From Acetobacterium fimetarium (GTDB lineage: Bacteria; Bacillota; Clostridia; Eubacteriales; Eubacteriaceae), in assembly GCF_014284475.1 (NCBI RefSeq), contig NZ_WJBC01000001.1, forward strand, positions 240,901 to 304,900: a stretch of 64,000 nucleotides of DNA, read 5' to 3'. The first letter of the stretch is position 1; every line of letters starts with the position of its first letter. The position numbers and the translations under genes were made by a program. This document shows positions 25,171 to 33,096 of the stretch, piece by piece. Under the pieces are notes generated by a model. It had not been told where the DNA came from. It saw only the letters and a list, made by a program, of their open reading frames with translations, and ran no database searches.

Positions 25171-26409
25171 ATGGTTTCACAAATCTTTACACTATTATTC
25201 TTATTGGGAATTCCTTTTCTCATTTATGGAATTTACAACTTTATAATCGGATTGTTTGGTTACACTCGGTACAATAAATATTCGCCGACACAGCCAAAGC
25301 ATCGCATGGCAGCCATCATAGCTGCGCGAAATGAGGAATTCGTTATCGGTAATCTGATTGACAGTCTGCACCAGCAGGATTATCCTCAGGAGCTCATGGA
25401 TGTCTATGTCATCCCCAACAATTGCACCGATAATACCGAAGGCGTTGCCCAAGCTCATGGCGCCAAAACATTCAACTGTTCGGGCAAAGTAACGTGCAAG
25501 GGTGATGCGCTGACACAGTTTTTTGACTACATCTTCAGCGAAAATGATATTTACGATGCTTTCTGTGTCTTTGATGCGGACAATGTCGTTGATAAGCATT
25601 TTTTCTCGGCAATGAATAATGTCCTCGCCTCCGGCGAAAAAATTGCCCAGGGTTATCGGGACAGCAAAAACCCCAGTGATTCCTGGATTTCCGGCTGTCA
25701 ATCGGTTTTCTACTGGACCTTGAATCGGTTCCTGAATCTGGCCCGTCACCGTCTGGGTTTGTCAGCGGCTTTGAACGGTACCGGCTTTATGATGTCGGCG
25801 GAACTAGTCAGAGAAGATGGTTTTAAAACCTATAGCCTCACCGAGGATATTGAATTTACCACCCAATGTGTCATCAATGGCTACCGGGTCGCATGGGCCC
25901 CGGAAGCGATCACCTTTGATGAACATCCTTTGACCTTTCAGCAATCCTGGTCTCAGCGCAAGCGATGGTCAACCGGCATCGTTCAGTGTTTTGATCGATA
26001 TTCCGGGCAATTGTTTGATTGTTATAAGAAAAGCAAGAATTTCTGTGCCATTGACATGCTCATATTCCTGATCGCCCCCTACGTTCAAGTGCTCACCTTC
26101 ATCTATACGGTTTGCTCTTTTATCATTTTTGGGATGCTCTATATCACCACCAGTATTTGGTCCAGCGCCATGACTTTTGCGGTTGCTTTTTCTGTTGGCG
26201 GTCTCATTACCAGTGTGCTGTTTACCGTGATGGTTCTCTGGTTGGAAGGCAAGCGAATTAAACAAGTCAATCATGTTTCAATTTTTTCCTTCTGGTTTTA
26301 CCTGGTCTCCTGGATTGCCATCAATGTTTCGTGTTTCATGAAGCCCATCGATATCTGGGAACCGATTGAACACACCAAAAGCCTTAAAATTTCACAATTG
26401 GCCAAATAA
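25171..26409 (+). CDS. Family 2 glycosyltransferase, membrane-bound
   Basis: The 412-residue protein has an N-terminal hydrophobic segment (1-30), a GT-A domain with IIAARNEE (about 49-56) and the metal-binding DADN (about 134), a late QxxRW motif (SQRKRW, about 271) and three C-terminal helices. This is the layout of processive family 2 enzymes that extrude polysaccharide, although chain length cannot be predicted. GGAGG precedes the ATG. The 2-hydroxyacid dehydrogenase gene starts 21 bp downstream, so they share a transcript. Confidence 0.9.
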   Translation: MVSQIFTLLFLLGIPFLIYGIYNFIIGLFGYTRYNKYSPTQPKHRMAAIIAARNEEFVIGNLIDSLHQQDYPQELMDVYVIPNNCTDNTEGVAQAHGAKTFNCSGKVTCKGDALTQFFDYIFSENDIYDAFCVFDADNVVDKHFFSAMNNVLASGEKIAQGYRDSKNPSDSWISGCQSVFYWTLNRFLNLARHRLGLSAALNGTGFMMSAELVREDGFKTYSLTEDIEFTTQCVINGYRVAWAPEAITFDEHPLTFQQSWSQRKRWSTGIVQCFDRYSGQLFDCYKKSKNFCAIDMLIFLIAPYVQVLTFIYTVCSFIIFGMLYITTSIWSSAMTFAVAFSVGGLITSVLFTVMVLWLEGKRIKQVNHVSIFSFWFYLVSWIAINVSCFMKPIDIWEPIEHTKSLKISQLAK

Positions 26410-26430
26410 ATAAGACAAAGAGGTGAACTG

Positions 26431-27420
26431 ATGACTCAAGTACTGCTATTGACTTCAAAAAAGCGTGTTGAACAATTTTCCGATTTACCAAATATTCCGG
26501 ATGACTGGCAGCTTATTTTTGGCGAAGAACTGAAAACGGATGCGGAAATCCTGGAAGCTTGCGGCAGCGCCGATTATATTTTTGCCGATGCCATTCGTGA
26601 AGTCAGCCGAACGCTGATTGATAATATGAAAAACCTGAAGCTGATTCATTCGGAAGGTGTGGGCTATAATAAAATCGATATCATTGCCGCCAGAGAAAAG
26701 GGTATTTATGTCTGCAATAACAACGCCGTCAACTCGGAAACCGTCGCGGAGCATGCGATCCTCCTGATGCTGGCTTTGCAGCGGAGACTTTTGGAAGGCG
26801 ATCAAATGGTCCGCTGCGGCAAACAGATCACAGCCAAAGGATCCTTTATTTTAGACGGCATCCCCGAACTCGGCTCAAGTCATGTCGGGCTTGTTGGATT
26901 TGGTTCGATTGCAAAAGAAACAGCCAAAAGACTAAAGCCGTTCGGTTCCAAAATCAGCTATTTTAATCGCTCCAGAAAAATCGAGGCGGAAAGAGAACTG
27001 GGAATGACCTATCTTTCAATTGAAGAACTGTGTAAACAATGCGATATCATCAGCCTGCACCTGCCCGTGACGCCGGAAACGACCGGCTTGATCGATCAAG
27101 CGAAGCTTGCAGTCATGAAACCGACCGCGTTTCTGATCAATACTGCCCGCGGAGAACTCGTCGTTCAGGAAGATCTTGTGGCCGCATTGATGAATGAGCA
27201 AATCGCAGGAGCGGGTTTAGACACGATGTATCCTGAACCGGTTACACCGGATAATCCGCTTCTTAATCTGCCCGAAGCATCTCGGTATAAACTGCTTTTT
27301 TCACCACATATTGCCGGCACAACAAAACCGGCTTTTGAAAAAATGCACAAAACAGTCTGGGCAAATATCCTGGCCGTTTCAAATGGAGCGAGGCCGATTA
27401 ATATTGTGAACGGTTTGTAA
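26431..27420 (+). CDS. D-isomer-specific 2-hydroxyacid dehydrogenase
   Basis: The 329-residue enzyme has a split catalytic domain and a central Rossmann fold (VGLVGFGSIAKETAKRL, about 151-168). The catalytic triad is present: Arg in NTARGE (about 240), Glu in YPEPV (about 268) and His in SPHIAGTT (about 292). It reduces a 2-keto acid, or oxidises the D-hydroxyacid, with NAD(P)H. The substrate cannot be fixed; glycerate, hydroxypyruvate and phosphoglycerate types share these motifs. AGAGGTGA precedes the ATG. Confidence 0.92.
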   Translation: MTQVLLLTSKKRVEQFSDLPNIPDDWQLIFGEELKTDAEILEACGSADYIFADAIREVSRTLIDNMKNLKLIHSEGVGYNKIDIIAAREKGIYVCNNNAVNSETVAEHAILLMLALQRRLLEGDQMVRCGKQITAKGSFILDGIPELGSSHVGLVGFGSIAKETAKRLKPFGSKISYFNRSRKIEAERELGMTYLSIEELCKQCDIISLHLPVTPETTGLIDQAKLAVMKPTAFLINTARGELVVQEDLVAALMNEQIAGAGLDTMYPEPVTPDNPLLNLPEASRYKLLFSPHIAGTTKPAFEKMHKTVWANILAVSNGARPINIVNGL

Positions 27421-27445
27421 GTATATTAATTGTTCTAAAACAAAG

Positions 27446-27474
27446 TTGAAAATATCGACCACTTGAGTTATAAT
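27446..27474 (+). promoter_or_regulatory. Promoter of tRNA-Ser
   Basis: TTGAAA (27446-27451), a 17-bp spacer and a perfect TATAAT (27469-27474) lie 23 bp before the mature tRNA end. Confidence 0.75.
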
Positions 27475-27496
27475 TGATAAGCGTCATCAATCATGC

Positions 27497-27585
27497 GGAG
27501 AAGTATCGAAGTGGTCATAACGAGCCGCACTCGAAATGCGGTTGCCTGCAAGGGCACGTGGGTTCGAATCCCACCTTCTCCGCCA
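27497..27585 (+). tRNA. tRNA-Ser (anticodon CGA)
   Basis: The acceptor stem GGAGAAG pairs with CTTCTCC, followed by discriminator G and an encoded CCA. The anticodon stem-loop is CCGCA, CTCGAAA, TGCGG, giving anticodon CGA (reads UCG). A long variable arm (GTTGCCTGCAAGGGCAC region) marks a class II tRNA, as expected for serine, and the T loop has GTTCGAATC. All parts are intact, and the gene has its own promoter and terminator. Confidence 0.97.
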
Positions 27586-27627
27586 TTAAAATCAACTAAA
27601 ACTTTCGTATTTTATTAACCTTTTCAT

Positions 27628-27688
27628 ATAATAAAGAACCGCCAATAAACAGATTTCTCTACACTGTTTATTGGCGGTTCTTTATTAT
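27628..27688 (+). terminator. Very long perfect hairpin after tRNA-Ser
   Basis: Two perfect 25-nt arms (27628-27652 and 27664-27688) enclose an 11-nt loop. It lies 43 bp after the tRNA and probably ends its transcript; the stem is much longer than needed and may also act from the other strand. Confidence 0.8.
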
Positions 27689-27897
27689 GTTATCTCATTT
27701 TCTTCGTCATTTTGTTTCGGTCGTCTAGGCAACAGAAACCGCCATGCCTTCTTCCATAAATCACTTTACGCACTGTTATTATCTTTTTTATTTGTACCTA
27801 ATTTTTGTGCATTGTCTCATTTTTTTTATTTTTGTTGGAAGAAACAGTAAATTTATCCCGTTATATGTAATGTACAGAAAATGCAGGGAGGTATAAC

Positions 27898-28812
27898 TTG
27901 TTGAAAAAAGTTAGCGAAAAATCAAATAATTCATTTGTTACAACTGATATTAAAAATCGATACGAAATCCTATCGGTCCGGAATCTGACTAAAAGTTATG
28001 ACACATTCAAACTAAAAGATGTGTCTTTCACCCTTGATCCGGGTACCATCATGGGGTTCGTTGGTCGCAACGGTGCCGGTAAAACAACCACACTCAAAGC
28101 CATGGTAAATCTGGTTCACAGTGACAGTGGAAATGTCAGTTTCTTTGGCATGGATATAAAAACGCATGAGTCTGAAATCAAGCAGCACATTTCATTTTCT
28201 TTTGGCGGTGTGGATTACTATCTTCAAAAAAAGCTGTCATCCATAACCGACGTCTATCGTCGATTTTATGATCAATGGGATGAAAAAGCCTACCAGGATT
28301 ATCTCAATCGATTTGAACTGGATCCGAAAAAGAAAGCGAAGGAACTCTCACAGGGAATGCGTGTTAAGTACAGCCTCGCTCTGGCGCTATCCCACCACGC
28401 GGAAATATTGATTTTGGATGAGCCCACAAGCGGTCTTGATCCGGTATCCCGGGATGAAATTCTGAACATTTTTGAAGAGGTCGTGGATGAACATCAGACG
28501 AGCATTCTTTTTTCTACCCATATCACTTCCGATCTTGAAAAATGTGCCGACAAAATCACCTATATAAAAAATGGTCAGCTCGTCGTGAGTCAGGAGATGA
28601 AATCATTTACCGATTCCTATCTTCTTGTGAATGGCTCCAGTGACCAGCTTACAGAATCATTGCAGAATACGATCATCGGATGCCACGAACGCAGGGGGGA
28701 ATTCTCCGGATTGATCCGACTACAGGATTCCGGAGTTACCCAGGGAATTAAAACCGCCCCGGCCGATCTGGAATCGATTATGGTTCATATCGAAAGGAAA
28801 CAAACAAAATGA
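27898..28812 (+). CDS. ABC transporter ATP-binding protein
   Basis: The 304-residue ATPase has Walker A (GRNGAGKTT, about 61), signature (LSQGMRVKYSLALALS) and Walker B (EILILDEPTSGLDP). The start is a TTG (27898, followed by a second TTG) after GGGAGGT. It overlaps the permease gene by 4 bp. The extended C-terminus (about 230-304) with a GxxRL/QD segment resembles the YtrB/GntR-linked ABC-2 ATPases, but no GntR gene is present here. Substrate unknown. Confidence 0.9.
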   Translation: MLKKVSEKSNNSFVTTDIKNRYEILSVRNLTKSYDTFKLKDVSFTLDPGTIMGFVGRNGAGKTTTLKAMVNLVHSDSGNVSFFGMDIKTHESEIKQHISFSFGGVDYYLQKKLSSITDVYRRFYDQWDEKAYQDYLNRFELDPKKKAKELSQGMRVKYSLALALSHHAEILILDEPTSGLDPVSRDEILNIFEEVVDEHQTSILFSTHITSDLEKCADKITYIKNGQLVVSQEMKSFTDSYLLVNGSSDQLTESLQNTIIGCHERRGEFSGLIRLQDSGVTQGIKTAPADLESIMVHIERKQTK

Positions 28813-29456
28813 AAAACATGTTGTATAAAGAATTTAAACTCTCTGTCCACCCAACCTGCTATCTGTTTCTCTTGCTGTCATCGATGCTCCTGATTCCGAA
28901 TTATCCGTACTACGTTTCTTTTTTCTATCAGACGCTGGGTATCTTTTTTATTTTTGTGGGGGGACAGGCCAATAATGATGTGTATTTTACAACTCTGCTG
29001 CCCATTCCCAAGCGGGATGCGGTGAAAGCACGCTGCATGACGATCGTCATCCTGGAGCTTTTACAGATTGTTGTTTCCATTCCCTTTGCCATTATCCGCG
29101 GCACACTGATACCGCTCGAAAACCAGGCTGGAATGGAAGCCAATGTCGCTTTTTTCGGTCTGGTCTTTGTGATGTTCGGTCTTTTCAACCTCTCATTTCT
29201 CACTTTGTTTTATAAAACAGCGTACAAAATGGGTGTTCCCTATCTTTTCGCCTGCATTTCAATGACCGTTTTTGTTGGTCTTTCTGAACTGGCGATTCAG
29301 CTCACGCCGGTCCTGAAAACAACAATGGACACATTTAATCCCGTCTATTTGCCCCAACAGCTGATGGTTCTTCTGGTTGGAATTTTGATTTTTGTGCTCC
29401 TGACCATTCTTTCCTACCGAAAAGCAGCAGCTCATTTCGAGCAGATTGATTTATAG
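28809..29456 (+). CDS. ABC-2 type permease
   Basis: The 215-residue protein has five or six membrane helices and belongs to the ABC-2 permeases paired with YtrB-like ATPases (DVYFTTLLPIPKRDAVKARC near the loop, the typical conserved segment). It overlaps the ATPase by 4 bp, so both form one transporter. A leader of about 215 bp follows before the surface-protein gene. Confidence 0.85.
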   Translation: MKNMLYKEFKLSVHPTCYLFLLLSSMLLIPNYPYYVSFFYQTLGIFFIFVGGQANNDVYFTTLLPIPKRDAVKARCMTIVILELLQIVVSIPFAIIRGTLIPLENQAGMEANVAFFGLVFVMFGLFNLSFLTLFYKTAYKMGVPYLFACISMTVFVGLSELAIQLTPVLKTTMDTFNPVYLPQQLMVLLVGILIFVLLTILSYRKAAAHFEQIDL

Positions 29457-29671
29457 CGATGGATGAACGTTTAAGATCGCGAATTTCAGGGTTGTGTTGA
29501 AAATCGCGGCTGGCTGGATAGGATTTGAAATATTTATCACTGGCGGCCATTTCTGAAATGCGTATCCCTTTCAAAGATGGGTACAAAGTTACCAAACGAA
29601 TTCTTACGCAAACTCCGATTGATGTTGATCTGAGTTGCCTAAAGAAGCGATTGAAAAGGAGGAAATGTAAA
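29457..29671 (+). promoter_or_regulatory. Structured leader before the surface protein
   Basis: The 215-bp region is open in one frame but carries no convincing protein. Two hairpins are visible: GTATCCC (29562-29568) with GGGTAC (29579-29584), and GCAAACTC (29608-29615) with GAGTTGC (29632-29638). CAAAG lies between them. It looks like a structured 5' leader, but it does not match the GEMM/c-di-GMP consensus well enough to be called. Confidence 0.35.
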
Positions 29672-31042
29672 GTGAGAAAACTGTCCAAACTGATGTCTTT
29701 GTTGTTGGTGATGGCGATGATATTCATGAGTGTACCCGGCGCCGCTCTGGCTACCGAAAAAGATGGTGCGAATACGGCTGCTGACGAAACCACGATTGTT
29801 GTATTGACAGCCGAAACAAAAGCGGTTCCGGATGAAGCTGCACCCCTTTCAGCGACAAACAATGATGCGGATACAACCCTGGCAACGGCTACTCAAGGCA
29901 CCGACGCAACCCTTCCGGTTGTTGCCACAACCGATAATTTAGCAGTCACAACCGCAGCTACAACCGTTCCGGCCGCTGACATGGCCGTTGCAACAACCAC
30001 TGTTGCCGCACAACCGGCAACAACACCGGATGAAACCATCATTGCTGACGAAGAAACCATCACCGCAATGACAGCCACTTATCTCAAATTAACACTAACG
30101 GGTGGAACAGTCGTCGATGTACTGGTAAATCCAACCGGTACGAATTACATTTTTGATGCAGCAGCAAATGAATTGACGCTCGACAATTTTACCGGTGAAG
30201 AGCTGAATGCAATCTCAAATGCAGATACCTTTAAACTCGTTCTGCTCGGTACCAACGTACTGAAAACCGACTTCAGTTTTGCCGTTGATGTTCAGGGCGA
30301 TCTGAATATGAGCGGAACCGGAACCCTGATAGCTGAGGGACAGGCAACAGGTGGCAATATTGGCGGCGGTATTTTTGCCAGCAAAGGGATCACGATTGAC
30401 AGTGGAACTTACGATATCACGGCAATCGGAAGCGCCAGTCCCGGCAATGACATCGCTTTTGGGATCTTGTCCTGCGGTTTGACAAGTGACCTCATTGTCA
30501 ATGGCGGAAACATCAATGTTACGGCCATTCAGAATGGCGGGAAAGCAGCCTATGGCCTGTATTCTTTTGGTGATTTTGTTGCCAATGGCGGCAATATTGA
30601 TATTGCCACCGACAGCACCAGTGCCGATAGTACCGGCATCTGGGCTGCTGACGATATCGTCTTCAACGGCGGATATACCACGATACGTTCCAAGACCGAT
30701 ACCGGTACCGCTAAATGTTTGTCAGCCCATAGCTGGGTTGTCATCAACAATGGCGTTCTCGATCTGTGCGCAACCGGCGGCATCAACCCACTGGCGATCT
30801 CTGGTGAAGAAGGTGTCTTCATTAGTCCGTGCTACGGAGATGTTGATCTGACCGCTTCCTGTCTGTATCTTGAACCCTTATGTGGCAAAGACAAAAGCCA
30901 TTTCAAACATCACCATGCTGCATCATCCAATCCCAAAACAGGAGTCGAAACCACGGCAACCGATGCAGTCATCGCCGGTCTATCCCTTCTGGCCCTGATG
31001 GGTGCTGCGGTTGCGATCGGCAAACGAAAAAAACAGATGTAG
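29672..31042 (+). CDS. Sortase-type surface protein with beta-repeat domain
   Basis: The 456-residue protein begins at the GTG at 29672, after AAGGAGG (about 29657). It has a signal peptide (about 1-28, cleavage at ALA), a Thr/Ala-rich linker (30-140), a repeated domain (about 150-390) with motifs such as VNGGNINVTA, ANGGNIDIAT and FNGGYTTIRS that suggest a parallel beta-helix, and a C-terminal anchor: NPKTG, a hydrophobic helix, KRKKQ. NPKTG is a variant LPxTG-like sortase motif. Likely a cell-wall-anchored protein of unknown binding. No sortase gene lies in the window. Confidence 0.85.
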   Translation: MRKLSKLMSLLLVMAMIFMSVPGAALATEKDGANTAADETTIVVLTAETKAVPDEAAPLSATNNDADTTLATATQGTDATLPVVATTDNLAVTTAATTVPAADMAVATTTVAAQPATTPDETIIADEETITAMTATYLKLTLTGGTVVDVLVNPTGTNYIFDAAANELTLDNFTGEELNAISNADTFKLVLLGTNVLKTDFSFAVDVQGDLNMSGTGTLIAEGQATGGNIGGGIFASKGITIDSGTYDITAIGSASPGNDIAFGILSCGLTSDLIVNGGNINVTAIQNGGKAAYGLYSFGDFVANGGNIDIATDSTSADSTGIWAADDIVFNGGYTTIRSKTDTGTAKCLSAHSWVVINNGVLDLCATGGINPLAISGEEGVFISPCYGDVDLTASCLYLEPLCGKDKSHFKHHHAASSNPKTGVETTATDAVIAGLSLLALMGAAVAIGKRKKQM

Positions 31043-31131
31043 TTCTTTTTTCCAACAGCTACGCCTTAATGGATGATGACTTATGCCCGTCAGGTTAGAC
31101 CTTGCATCACCGGTTGAGTAAATCCCCGGCA

Positions 31132-31190
31132 AACTCCTTTTCTGATGAATTTTGTCCCCAAATTATCATCATCAGAAAAGGAGTTTTTTT
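31132..31190 (+). terminator. Intrinsic terminator of the surface-protein transcript
   Basis: AACTCCTTTTCTGATGA (31132-31148 region) and TCATCAGAAAAGGAGTT (31169-31185) form a perfect 17-bp stem, followed by TTTTT. The remaining 200 bp to the next gene are AT-rich with no gene. Confidence 0.85.
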
Positions 31191-31391
31191 GCAAGTGCAG
31201 AACCAACGGTATCATTCCAATATCCGCTGATATTTTAAACCAGAAATAATGGAAAATCGGAATCTAAAATGATATAATTAAAAAAACAATTCATTTCTTA
31301 TCGATTGGCGGTAAATATTTTACTGTAAACACTTTTTTTTAATTTTACCCAATATTAAGTTAAACTACAATTCGTTCTTAGGAGGTTTTAT

Positions 31392-32303
31392 ATGCGTTTA
31401 GTTACTCGTTCAGATTTTGACGGTTTAATATGTGGAATGCTGCTGAAAGAGGCCGGTATCATTGACGACTGGATTTTTGTTCATCCGAAAGACTTGCAGG
31501 ATGGTCTCTTTAGCCCAACTGAAAATGATGTTCTGGCCAATGTTCCCTATGTCCCTGGTTGCGGCATGTGGTTTGACCACCATTCATCTGAACAGGATCG
31601 TCTGGGGTGGAACCAGGCAGTTAAAGGCGAAAGTCGACTGGCGCCTTCGGCCGCCCGAATCATTTATGAATACTATGGCGGCGCGGCACGCTTCCCCAGT
31701 TATGAAAAGATGATTCTTTCTGTTGACAAGGTGGACTCCGGAAATCTGACCAAAGAGGAGATCTTAAATCCTACCGGCTGGATTCTGTTGGGATTCATCT
31801 CTGATCCCAGAACCGGGCTTGGCCGATTCCGAAATTTCAGAATCAGTAATTACCAGCTGATGGAACAGCTCATCAATCATTTTAGAAATATAACCATTGA
31901 AGAAATATTGGAACTGCCCGATGTTAAAGAGCGGGTGGAGCTTTACCGGGAACAATCCAGACTCTTTGCCGATATGGTCAAGGCGCACACAAAAGTCGTC
32001 GACAACGTCATTCTTTCTGATTTGAGAGATGTCGAAACCATTTACACCGGAAACCGCTTTATGGTTTACAGTCTTTATCCCGATCAGAATGTTTCTCTCT
32101 GGATTGTCGATGGTAAACAAAAACAGAACGTCTCAATTGCCTGCGGCTACAGCATTCTCAACCGAACCTGTACCGCGGACATTGGAAAACTGATGTTAGA
32201 ATACGGCGGCGGCGGTCATCAAATGGTCGGAACCTGCCAGGTTCCCTATGACGATGCTGATTCAACCATCGCAGCAATCACCAGTGTGTTGAAAAACAAA
32301 TAG
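31392..32303 (+). CDS. DHH-family phosphoesterase
   Basis: The 303-residue protein has the DHH superfamily plan: an N-terminal DFDG-type metal motif (RSDFDGLICG), the central DHH motif (WFDHHSSEQ, about 59-67), a later Asp and a C-terminal GGGGHQ loop (about 275), which is the DHHA1 substrate-binding element. This fits NrnA-like oligonucleotide or nucleotide phosphatase activity with Mn2+. AGGAGG precedes the ATG at 31392. Monocistronic by spacing. Confidence 0.9.
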   Translation: MRLVTRSDFDGLICGMLLKEAGIIDDWIFVHPKDLQDGLFSPTENDVLANVPYVPGCGMWFDHHSSEQDRLGWNQAVKGESRLAPSAARIIYEYYGGAARFPSYEKMILSVDKVDSGNLTKEEILNPTGWILLGFISDPRTGLGRFRNFRISNYQLMEQLINHFRNITIEEILELPDVKERVELYREQSRLFADMVKAHTKVVDNVILSDLRDVETIYTGNRFMVYSLYPDQNVSLWIVDGKQKQNVSIACGYSILNRTCTADIGKLMLEYGGGGHQMVGTCQVPYDDADSTIAAITSVLKNK

Positions 32304-32403
32304 ACACTCGGTCTTTAACATGTTAAATTATTTTAAAAAACACTTTATTTACGAACTTCTTTTGATATAATATAAATAAAAATAATTATTATCAGGAGGA
32401 GAG

Positions 32404-33069
32404 ATGGCTAACCAACGTGAGAATATTTTATCCCTGGCGACTGAACTGTTTTATGAACAGGGGTATAACAACACTTACTTTTATCAGATTGCAGACGCTT
32501 TAAACATCACCAAACCCTTGATTTCTTATTATTTCAAATCAAAATCCTTGCTGGCAAAAGAAGTGTCTGACAAGTTCACTATCGGAAATAAAAACACCAT
32601 TGCATTCAAGCTTTACAATCATTATTTCAATTGCATTGAAAAGCAATATGATTTACAGCTAAGTACGGCTATTGAAATTCGGCTGTCCGAAATGCTATGC
32701 TTTATCGATCCAAAGGCGGCTCGATTTGTGCAGGAAAGTAACAAAGATAATTATGAAATCTTATTTATTTCCCATTACAAAGATCTCTATAAGATCCATG
32801 ACCGCCAGTATCATCTGAACATCAACCATAAAAACGACGAAATCAGTATGCTGGCCCGTGGTGCCATCGCAGCCACCACTGCAATACGTTTGGGATATTT
32901 AAATGATGAATTCAGCTGCACCATGTCGGAGTGTCTGGATTACATCACCACTGTGCATTTCCGATTTATGCGTGTTGACGAAAAAAGGATTGCCGAACTG
33001 GTTAAAATGAGTGCTGAAATTATTGATGCCATTGGTTTCGAATTTAATCCATATTTTAAAATTGAGTAA
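32404..33069 (+). CDS. TetR-family transcriptional regulator
   Basis: This 221-residue protein has an N-terminal TetR helix-turn-helix (about 5-50; FYEQGYNNTYFYQIADALNITKPLISYYFKSK) and a helical ligand domain. AGGAGGA precedes the ATG. No divergent or following target gene is obvious: the DHH gene is upstream on the same strand 100 bp away, and the next gene is convergent, so its target is probably elsewhere. Confidence 0.88.
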   Translation: MANQRENILSLATELFYEQGYNNTYFYQIADALNITKPLISYYFKSKSLLAKEVSDKFTIGNKNTIAFKLYNHYFNCIEKQYDLQLSTAIEIRLSEMLCFIDPKAARFVQESNKDNYEILFISHYKDLYKIHDRQYHLNINHKNDEISMLARGAIAATTAIRLGYLNDEFSCTMSECLDYITTVHFRFMRVDEKRIAELVKMSAEIIDAIGFEFNPYFKIE

Positions 33070-33070
33070 C

Positions 33071-33096
33071 AAAAAAGCCGGATTTCCGGCTTTTTT
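33071..33096. terminator. Compact bidirectional terminator
   Basis: AAAAAAGCCGGA and TCCGGCTTTTTT form a perfect 12-bp stem with a 2-nt centre. It separates the tetR gene from the convergent c-di-GMP gene, whose stop codon overlaps it. Confidence 0.9.

Noticed and set aside
29540..29640. c-di-GMP-I (GEMM) riboswitch in the surface-protein leader
   Set aside because: A hairpin, CAAAG and nearby stems resemble the class, but the conserved GCAAACC and GGGACGCAAAGCC elements are not present. Only a generic structured leader is reported.
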